From an uncultured Prevotellaceae bacterium (GTDB lineage Bacteria; Bacteroidota; Bacteroidia; Bacteroidales; Muribaculaceae): a stretch of 7,116 nt of DNA. Made by a program: the position numbers and the translations under genes. Under the pieces are notes generated by a model. The model searched no databases, was not told the DNA's origin, and saw nothing but the letters and a program-made list of their open reading frames with translations. Below, piece after piece: positions 1 through 4,796 of this stretch. Positions within the stretch are counted from its first letter, which is position 1, and each line of letters opens with the position of its first letter. The DNA lies in contig CALZFJ010000104.1 in NCBI GenBank assembly GCA_945645715.1, positions 1-7,116 on the forward strand, written 5' to 3'.

Positions 1-807
1 CTCCATCTGCTCAAACTCACGCATACGGAAGATAAACTGGCGTGCTACAATCTCATTGCGGAATGCCTTACCAATCTGGGCAATACCAAATGGAATACGC
101 ATACGGCCTGTCTTCTGCACATTAAGGTAGTTCACGAAGATTCCTTGTGCAGTCTCAGGACGCAGATACACCGTCATTGCACCATCGGCTGTACTACCCA
201 TCTCTGTCTTGAACATAAGGTTGAATTGGCGCACATCGGTCCAGTTCTTTGTTCCCGAAATCGGGCAGACAATTCCGTAATCTACGATAATCTGCTTCAG
301 CTCCACAAGGTCGTTGGCATTCATAGCCTTTGCAAAACGCTCGTGCAGTTCATCGCGCTTCTTCTGGTGCTCAAGCACACGAGGATTGGTTGAGCGATAA
401 AGCTCGGCATCAAAGCTCTCGCCAAACTTCTTGGCAGCCTTAGCCACCTCTTTCTCTATCTTATCGTCGAATTTTGCAATTTCGTCCTCAATGAGCACAT
501 CGGCGCGATAGCGCTTCTTCGAGTCGCGGTTGTCAATCAATGGGTCATTGAATGCATCAACGTGACCTGAAGCCTTCCAGATTGTCGGGTGCATGAAGAT
601 AGCCGAGTCAATACCCACGATATTGTCGTTAAGCAGCGTCATAGCCTCCCACCAATAGCGCTTGATATTGTTCTTCATCTCTACGCCCATCTGTCCGTAG
701 TCATACACGGCTGCCAAGCCGTCGTAAATCTCGCTCGATTGAAACACAAAACCATATTCCTTGGCATGTGAAACGATTTTCTTGAAAGTATCTTCTTGTT
801 GTGCCAT
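1..807 (-). CDS. glyS: Glycyl-tRNA synthetase, class II (dimeric type), N-terminal part, cut by the window edge
   Basis: Cytoplasmic enzyme that charges tRNA-Gly with glycine using ATP. Reading the minus strand from the ATG at 807-805 gives 269 uninterrupted codons beginning MAQQEDTFKKIVSHAKEYGF; the C-terminal catalytic remainder and anticodon-binding domain lie outside the window. Visible family signatures are the early YDYGQMGVEMKNNIK segment (about residues 36-49), WKASGHVDAFNDP (77-89), RPETAQGIF (216-224), and class II motif 2, FRNEI followed by RMREFEQME at the edge (249-269). A charged, probably helical insertion lies at about 107-170. This is the single-chain GlyRS of archaea, eukaryotes and many bacteria, not the alpha/beta type. 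The start is set by the first ATG, about 45 bases below a good promoter (889-858); no Shine-Dalgarno is visible. Bacterial naming varies (glyS or glyQS). Confidence 0.96.
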   Translation of the reverse strand, partial: MAQQEDTFKKIVSHAKEYGFVFQSSEIYDGLAAVYDYGQMGVEMKNNIKRYWWEAMTLLNDNIVGIDSAIFMHPTIWKASGHVDAFNDPLIDNRDSKKRYRADVLIEDEIAKFDDKIEKEVAKAAKKFGESFDAELYRSTNPRVLEHQKKRDELHERFAKAMNANDLVELKQIIVDYGIVCPISGTKNWTDVRQFNLMFKTEMGSTADGAMTVYLRPETAQGIFVNYLNVQKTGRMRIPFGIAQIGKAFRNEIVARQFIFRMREFEQME

Positions 808-846
808 TTTATATAAATGTTTTTTTTAATTTTCTGCTCTTTTGCG

Positions 847-861
847 TTTGCAAGTTGCAAA
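847..861. promoter_or_regulatory. 15-base perfect dyad over the glyS -7 box and start site, possible operator
   Basis: TTTGCAA-g-TTGCAAA has two perfect 7-base arms around one central base. Its right half shares the bases CAAA with the minus-strand -7 box, and its left half lies where glyS transcription should start. A protein bound here would block the promoter, so operator function is plausible, but the A/T-rich composition makes a chance palindrome possible. No regulator can be named. Confidence 0.35.
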
Positions 862-889
862 GTTAATCAAAAACCGCCACACAATCAAA
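858..889 (-). promoter_or_regulatory. Promoter of the glycyl-tRNA synthetase gene (Bacteroidota type)
   Basis: On the minus strand, a -33 element TTTG (889-886) and a -7 element TAACTTTG (865-858) are separated by exactly 20 bases. This matches the known Bacteroides primary-sigma consensus TTTG / 19-21 bases / TAnnTTTG. Transcription should begin a few bases below 858, leaving an A-rich leader of roughly 45 bases. A 15-base dyad (847-861) overlaps the -7 box and the expected start. Confidence 0.82.
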
Positions 890-1101
890 AATTAATCGTG
901 CAATTCTATTACCTTAACACTCAAATCACCATTATTTGCACCAATCACCTCTATCTCACCTCTCAATTTCACATTATTTTCACTGAAAAACGAATAATCC
1001 AGTTTGTCCTTTAGCGTTGTGATAATAACTTATATCTTTTTTCGTTTAGATGGCTCAATAGGGTTCAATCAATTTTTTCATGTTCTTTATTCCGCCTATT
1101 T

Positions 1102-1133
1102 CTTGCGCAATGGTGGAAAAATGCGTAACTTTG
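1102..1133 (+). promoter_or_regulatory. Promoter of the pyrB-pyrI-flavin reductase-glyA operon
   Basis: The -7 element TAACTTTG (1126-1133) is a perfect TAnnTTTG. Twenty bases upstream is CTTG (1102-1105), a three-of-four match to the TTTG -33 element, within the palindrome TTGCGCAA (1103-1110). Transcription should start near 1140, giving a leader of about 75-80 bases. The -7 box is one arm of an 18-base perfect dyad (1126-1143). Confidence 0.78.
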
Positions 1134-1143
1134 CACAAAGTTA
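1126..1143. promoter_or_regulatory. 18-base perfect dyad over the pyrB -7 box and start site, candidate operator
   Basis: TAACTTTG-CA-CAAAGTTA has two perfect 8-base arms with a 2-base centre; flanking bases (G on both sides) do not extend it. The left arm is the -7 box and the right arm lies over the expected start site. Because the start is inside or just after the dyad, the full hairpin would not be present in RNA, so a DNA-level role fits better than attenuation. A repressor site is an inference; alternatively the right arm is a -7 box for the opposite strand, but no good -33 element accompanies it. Confidence 0.45.
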
Positions 1144-1217
1144 GGGAAGTAATTCTCGCTGACTTGCTCATATCGTTGAAAACGACATAAAACCAATTTT
1201 CTCAACATAATATTTTT

Positions 1218-2138
1218 ATGAAAAATAATAGCTTGGTTTCGATTTACGACTACTCCAAAGAGGAACTCCTTGAGCTCCTTGAGGATGCCCGCCACTTCGA
1301 GCAAAACCCTAATCAAGACTTACTTGCCGGAAAAGTAGTCGCCACTCTTTTCTTTGAGCCCAGCACGCGCACTCGCCTTAGTTTTGAAACCGCTATCAAT
1401 CGCCTTGGCGGTCGTGTTATCGGTTTCTCCGATGCTGCCACTTCAAGCTCTTCTAAGGGCGAAACCCTTCACGACACCATCATGATGGTGAGCAACTATG
1501 CCGACCTTATCATTATGCGTCACTATCTCGAAGGTGCAGCCCGATATGCCAGCGAGTTCTCTCCTGTGCCTATAGTAAACGCCGGCGACGGGGCAAATCA
1601 GCACCCCTCACAGACGATGCTCGACCTCTACTCTATTTACAAAACACAAGGCACCCTCGACAACCTCACTATTACAATGGTTGGTGACCTTAAATATGGT
1701 CGCACTGTCCACTCGCTTCTCATGGCAATGTACTACTTCAAGCCTCGCTTTAATTTTGTAGCCTGCGATGAGCTGCGCATGCCGGTGGAATACAAGATTT
1801 TCTGCGACAAGCACGGTATTGAATATCACGAATACACCGACTTCTCACAAGAGGTTATCAACGAAACCGACATTCTCTATATGACCCGCGTACAGCGCGA
1901 GCGTTTCACCGACCTCATGGAATATGAGCGTGTGAAGAATCTCTACACCCTGCACAATTCCATGCTCGACGGAAGCAAAGACAACCTGCGAATCCTTCAC
2001 CCGCTGCCTCGCGTCAATGAAATTGCCTACGATGTCGATAAGAACCCAAAGGCTTACTACTTTAAGCAGGCACAAAACGGGCTTTACGCACGCCAAGCCA
2101 TCATCTGCAAGGTGCTCGGAATTAAAGTGAACAGATAA
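1218..2138 (+). CDS. pyrB: Aspartate carbamoyltransferase, catalytic chain
   Basis: Cytoplasmic enzyme that joins carbamoyl phosphate and L-aspartate into N-carbamoyl-L-aspartate, the committed step of de novo pyrimidine synthesis. At 306 residues it is close to the 311 of E. coli PyrB. The carbamoyl-phosphate loop FEPSTRTRLSFE is at 46-57, the active-site lysine of the 80s loop is in SSSSKGETL (K80), and DGANQHPSQTMLDL follows at 124-137 (H128, Q131). The aspartate domain shows GDLKYGRTVHSL (156-167, R161), TRVQRERF (223-230, R224 and Q226) and HPLPRVNEI (261-269). All expected catalytic residues are visible. It opens a tight run with pyrI 31 bases downstream, which predicts a regulated ATCase holoenzyme. 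The ATG follows an A/T-rich leader without Shine-Dalgarno; no other start fits the conserved N-terminus. Confidence 0.98.
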   Translation: MKNNSLVSIYDYSKEELLELLEDARHFEQNPNQDLLAGKVVATLFFEPSTRTRLSFETAINRLGGRVIGFSDAATSSSSKGETLHDTIMMVSNYADLIIMRHYLEGAARYASEFSPVPIVNAGDGANQHPSQTMLDLYSIYKTQGTLDNLTITMVGDLKYGRTVHSLLMAMYYFKPRFNFVACDELRMPVEYKIFCDKHGIEYHEYTDFSQEVINETDILYMTRVQRERFTDLMEYERVKNLYTLHNSMLDGSKDNLRILHPLPRVNEIAYDVDKNPKAYYFKQAQNGLYARQAIICKVLGIKVNR

Positions 2139-2169
2139 TTATTCATCTCTAAAAGAAATTTCTAACACT

Positions 2170-2637
2170 ATGGTTAAGATAAAGAAAGAGGAATTGGCAG
2201 TTGCTGCCCTCGAAAACGGAACAGTTATCGACCATATTCCCACTCAGTCGCTTTTCAAGGTGGTGAATCTGCTCGGAATCAAGAATCTCACGAGTAGTGT
2301 GACCATTGGCTTCAATCTCGACAGCAAAAAATGTGGCAAAAAAGGAATTATCAAGGTTGCCGACGTGTTCTTTCCCGAAAAGACGCTCAACCGCATTGCC
2401 CTTATTGCACCTAACGCCAAAATCAATGTGATTCGCGGTTACGAAGTAGTGGATAAGCACACCGTTACCCTACCCGACGACATCGTTGGCATCGTAAAAT
2501 GTGGCAATCCCAAGTGCATTACCAATAATCAGCCTGTCGATACCCACTTCCATGTGATGGAGCGTGGCGAAAATGTGGTGCTTAAATGCCACTACTGCGA
2601 ACGTTCGTTCAAGGACGATGAAATTGAGATTATTTAA
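2170..2637 (+). CDS. pyrI: Aspartate carbamoyltransferase, regulatory chain
   Basis: Non-catalytic partner of PyrB; in the well-studied enterobacterial enzyme it binds CTP (inhibitor) and ATP (activator) and assembles catalytic trimers into the holoenzyme. The 155 residues match the usual length (about 153). The N-terminal allosteric domain carries NGTVIDHIP (16-24, with the D-H pair of the nucleotide site) and an IGFNLDSKKCGKKGIIKV stretch (46-63) with a conserved lysine region. The C-terminal zinc domain has the four ligands Cys111, Cys116, Cys140 and Cys143 in the C-x4-C ... C-x2-C pattern expected for docking to PyrB. It lies 31 bases after pyrB on the same strand with no separate promoter, so co-transcription and balanced production are likely. 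Whether this chain responds to CTP, ATP or UTP cannot be read from sequence alone. Confidence 0.97.
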   Translation: MVKIKKEELAVAALENGTVIDHIPTQSLFKVVNLLGIKNLTSSVTIGFNLDSKKCGKKGIIKVADVFFPEKTLNRIALIAPNAKINVIRGYEVVDKHTVTLPDDIVGIVKCGNPKCITNNQPVDTHFHVMERGENVVLKCHYCERSFKDDEIEII

Positions 2638-2669
2638 TTCTCTGTAGTTCCAAATTATCTACTCGTCGT

Positions 2670-3233
2670 ATGAAACAGAATTGGAAACCGGGCACTATGA
2701 TCTATCCGCTCCCTGCCATCATGGTAAGCTGCGGAGCTACGCCCGACGAATATAACGTCTTCACCGCAAGCTGGGTCGGCACCATCTGCTCCGACCCTGC
2801 CATGTGCTATGTCTCAATTCGTCCGGAGCGTCACAGCTACGGCATCATAAAACGCAACATGGCTTTCACTCTCAACCTGACGACTGAGGAGCTTGCACGT
2901 GCTACCGACTGGTGCGGTGTCCGTTCGGGTCGCGACTACAACAAGTTCACTGAGATGAACATCACCCCGGTAAAAGGCGTGAAAGTCGCAGCACCTTACA
3001 TTGAGGAGTCGCCCATAAGCATTGAGTGCCGCGTGAAGGAGATAGTTCCGCTCGGTACACACGATATGTTTATCGCCGATGTGCTCAACGTCATTGCCGA
3101 CGACCGCTATATCAACCCCGAAACCGGAGCCTTCGATATGCAGGCTGCTCACCTCATGGCTTATTGCCACGGTCAGTATTTTAAGCTCGGCGAAGCTATC
3201 GGACGTTTTGGCTGGAGCGTAAAAAAGAAATAA
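2670..3233 (+). CDS. Flavin reductase-like (FMN-binding split-barrel) protein
   Basis: A 187-residue soluble protein of the flavin reductase-like / flavoredoxin family, whose members bind FMN on a split beta-barrel and either reduce free flavin with NAD(P)H or pass electrons. Recognisable segments are the opening PLPAIMVSCG (13-22), NVFTASWVGTICSDPAM (29-45), the flavin-phosphate region SIRPERHSYGIIKRN (49-63), FTLNL (67-71), DWCGVRSGRDYNKF (80-93), PLGTHDMFIADV (127-138) and the C-terminal GQYFKLGEAIGRFGWSV (168-184). There is no signal peptide or membrane segment. It sits 32 bases after pyrI and 30 bases before glyA without its own promoter, so it is probably co-expressed with nucleotide and one-carbon genes. 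The physiological electron donor and acceptor are unknown. Start chosen at the only ATG ahead of the conserved N-terminus. Confidence 0.88.
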   Translation: MKQNWKPGTMIYPLPAIMVSCGATPDEYNVFTASWVGTICSDPAMCYVSIRPERHSYGIIKRNMAFTLNLTTEELARATDWCGVRSGRDYNKFTEMNITPVKGVKVAAPYIEESPISIECRVKEIVPLGTHDMFIADVLNVIADDRYINPETGAFDMQAAHLMAYCHGQYFKLGEAIGRFGWSVKKK

Positions 3234-3263
3234 TTTAATCATAAAAACATATAATATTAAACG

Positions 3264-4544
3264 ATGGAAAAAGACAAATTGATTTTCGACATTATCGAGC
3301 GCGAGCATCAACGTCAGAAGAAGGGAATCGAGTTGATTGCCAGTGAAAACTTTGTGAGCGACGACGTGATACGCGCTATGGGCTCATGCCTTACCAACAA
3401 GTATGCCGAGGGCTATCCCGGTCACCGCTACTATGGCGGCTGTCAGGTAGTTGACGAGGCAGAAACCATCGCTATCGAGCGCCTCAAGCAGATTTTTGGC
3501 GCTGAGTGGGCTAATGTACAGCCCCACTCGGGAGCACAAGCTAATATGGCTGTTTTCATGGCTGTGCTCAAGCCGGGCGACAAGTTTATGGGTCTCAACC
3601 TCTCTCACGGAGGTCACCTTTCTCACGGTTCGCCTGTGAATTTCTCCGGCCTCGTGTTCCAGCCGGTAGAATACAACGTAACTCCCGATACCAATCTCAT
3701 CGACTATGATATGATGGAGGAGGTTGCACGTCGTGAGCGTCCGAAGCTCATCGTCGGCGGTGCAAGCGCCTATTCTCGCGAGTGGGATTATGCTCGCATT
3801 CGCAAGATTGCCGACGAAATCGGCGCAATCTTCATGTTCGATATGGCTCACCCTGCAGGTCTTATTGCTGCCGGTCTCCTCGACAACCCGGTGAAATATG
3901 CACATATCGTAACTTCCACCACTCACAAGACGCTCCGTGGTCCACGCGGTGGCGTAATCATGATGGGTAAGGATTTCGACAATCCATGGGGCAAGACTAC
4001 TCCTAAGGGTGTTATCCGCAAGATGTCGTCACTTCTCGACTCTGCCGTGTTCCCGGGTGTTCAGGGCGGTCCGCTTGAGCACGTCATCGCAGCTAAGGCT
4101 GTCGCATTCGGTGAGGCTCTCCAGCCTGAGTTCAAGACCTATCAGCAGCAAGTTAAGACCAATGCCGCTGCTATGGCTCAGGCATTCCTCGACAAGGGCT
4201 ACCAGATTGCATCTGGTGGCACCGACAACCACTGCATCTTGCTCGACCTCCGTAGCAAGTTCCCCGAGCTTACAGGTAAGCTCGCTGAGAAGGCCCTCGT
4301 TGATGCCGACATCACTGCCAACAAGAATATGGTGCCATTCGACAGCCGCTCACCGTTCCTCACCTCGGGTATCCGACTCGGTACTCCTGCAATCACCACC
4401 CGTGGTGCAAAGGAGCCGCTTATGGGCGAAATCGTTGAGATGATCGACACCGTGCTTCACAACCCAGAGAACGATGCAGTCATCAAGTCGGTTCGCGAGA
4501 AGGTGAACGCTATTATGGCTGATTATCCCATGTTTGCATGGTAA
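3264..4544 (+). CDS. glyA: Serine hydroxymethyltransferase
   Basis: Cytoplasmic PLP enzyme that converts serine and tetrahydrofolate to glycine and 5,10-methylene-tetrahydrofolate, the main one-carbon source for thymidylate, purines and methionine. It has 426 residues, against 417 in E. coli. Signatures in order are GIELIASENFVS (21-32), NKYAEGYPGHRYYGGC (45-60), LNLSHGGHLSHGSP (111-124), FDMAHPAGL (192-200; D193 binds the PLP pyridine nitrogen), the PLP-lysine motif STTHKTLRGPRGG (218-230, Schiff-base K222), FPGVQGGP (263-270), SGGTDNHCILLDL (317-329) and TSGIRLGTPA (367-376, substrate-carboxylate R371). Between RGPRGG and SAVFPG it is about 13 residues longer than the E. coli enzyme. It is the last gene of the pyrB run, 30 bases after the flavin protein, and is followed by two hairpins. 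Confidence 0.98.
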   Translation: MEKDKLIFDIIEREHQRQKKGIELIASENFVSDDVIRAMGSCLTNKYAEGYPGHRYYGGCQVVDEAETIAIERLKQIFGAEWANVQPHSGAQANMAVFMAVLKPGDKFMGLNLSHGGHLSHGSPVNFSGLVFQPVEYNVTPDTNLIDYDMMEEVARRERPKLIVGGASAYSREWDYARIRKIADEIGAIFMFDMAHPAGLIAAGLLDNPVKYAHIVTSTTHKTLRGPRGGVIMMGKDFDNPWGKTTPKGVIRKMSSLLDSAVFPGVQGGPLEHVIAAKAVAFGEALQPEFKTYQQQVKTNAAAMAQAFLDKGYQIASGGTDNHCILLDLRSKFPELTGKLAEKALVDADITANKNMVPFDSRSPFLTSGIRLGTPAITTRGAKEPLMGEIVEMIDTVLHNPENDAVIKSVREKVNAIMADYPMFAW

Positions 4545-4552
4545 AACACTGC

Positions 4553-4587
4553 GTGAAACGCGACACAATGTGTGCGTAGCGTTTCAC
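4553..4587 (+). repeat. Inverted repeat / RNA hairpin just after glyA, without U-tract
   Basis: GTGAAACGC (4553-4561) and GCGTTTCAC (4579-4587) are perfect 9-base arms around 17 bases that can form a small inner ACAC/GTGT stem. It begins 8 bases after the glyA stop codon. What follows is A/T-mixed (catatataaataa), with no T run, so it is not a standard intrinsic terminator. It could protect the mRNA 3' end, pause polymerase, or assist the terminator that follows. Confidence 0.55.
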
Positions 4588-4626
4588 CATATATAAATAA
4601 TAAAGAATCAACACTGTAACCATCCC

Positions 4627-4668
4627 GAAGGTGTGCCTGCTCTCATGGCACACCTTCTTCATTTTTTT
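4627..4668 (+). terminator. Rho-independent terminator of the pyrB-glyA operon
   Basis: Perfect 11-bp stem GAAGGTGTGCC (4627-4637) / GGCACACCTTC (4647-4657) with a 9-base loop, followed by TTCA and then seven T (4662-4668). It lies 82 bases after the glyA stop and 53 bases before the amylase promoter, so it separates the two units. Confidence 0.9.
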
Positions 4669-4720
4669 GACAACAATCTGAGTGAATCTCACAGCGACAA
4701 AGAATAAATTCGTCGAAATC

Positions 4721-4752
4721 TTTGCGCAATCAGCCACATTTCACTACTTTTG
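4721..4752 (+). promoter_or_regulatory. Promoter of the alpha-amylase gene
   Basis: A perfect -33 element TTTG (4721-4724), a 20-base spacer and a perfect -7 element TACTTTTG (4745-4752, TAnnTTTG) match the Bacteroidota primary-sigma consensus. The predicted leader is about 38 bases and A/T rich. The -33 element is embedded in the palindrome TTGCGCAA (4722-4729), as at the pyrB promoter. Confidence 0.85.
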
Positions 4753-4796
4753 CATAAATTATTCTCTAAAACTATTAATATAAACGTTATTAACTT

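Larger units (their letters stand above)
808..1217. other. Divergent intergenic region between glyS and pyrB
   Basis: This 410-base A/T-rich stretch contains no convincing gene; the short open frames in it have no recognisable product and lack promoters. It holds the leftward glyS promoter (889-858), the rightward pyrB promoter (1102-1133) and their overlapping dyads. Between them, about 210 bases have no assigned role. Within that part are a loosely spaced series of CACC/CAC motifs (927-983) and a 10-base-spaced direct repeat GGYTCAAT (1052-1069). The pyrB leader (about 1140-1217) contains only a weak 5-bp hairpin, TCGTT-gaa-AACGA (1173-1185), and no U-tract attenuator. Confidence 0.7.

Noticed and set aside
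817..1014. Rightward 65-codon open frame in the glyS-pyrB intergenic region.
   Set aside because: It overlaps the glyS leader and promoter on the other strand, has low-complexity composition, no promoter of its own and no recognisable domain; it is most likely chance.
1052..1075. Possible tRNA T-arm: GGGTTCAATC resembles the GGTTCAATCC T-loop motif.
   Set aside because: The flanking bases do not pair into a T-stem, no acceptor stem, anticodon arm or CCA end can be drawn, and the surrounding sequence is A/T-rich spacer.
1136..1143. Leftward promoter from the inverted TAACTTTG arm of the pyrB dyad.
   Set aside because: On the minus strand no TTTG-like -33 element is found 19-21 bases upstream (about 1163-1167), and there is no gene for it to serve before glyS, which has its own promoter.
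1173..1185. Attenuator or riboswitch in the pyrB leader based on TCGTT-gaa-AACGA.
   Set aside because: The stem has only five pairs, three of them A-T, no U-tract follows, and no known riboswitch core is recognisable in the roughly 78-base leader.
1065..1316. Leftward 83-codon open frame overlapping the start of pyrB.
   Set aside because: It is antisense to the pyrB promoter and first codons, has no supporting promoter, and its translation resembles no family I know.
3384..3926. Long antisense open frames within glyA, pyrI, the flavin gene and the amylase gene.
   Set aside because: They lie fully opposite strongly supported genes, a usual by-product of their codon bias, and show no family motifs, promoters or terminators of their own.
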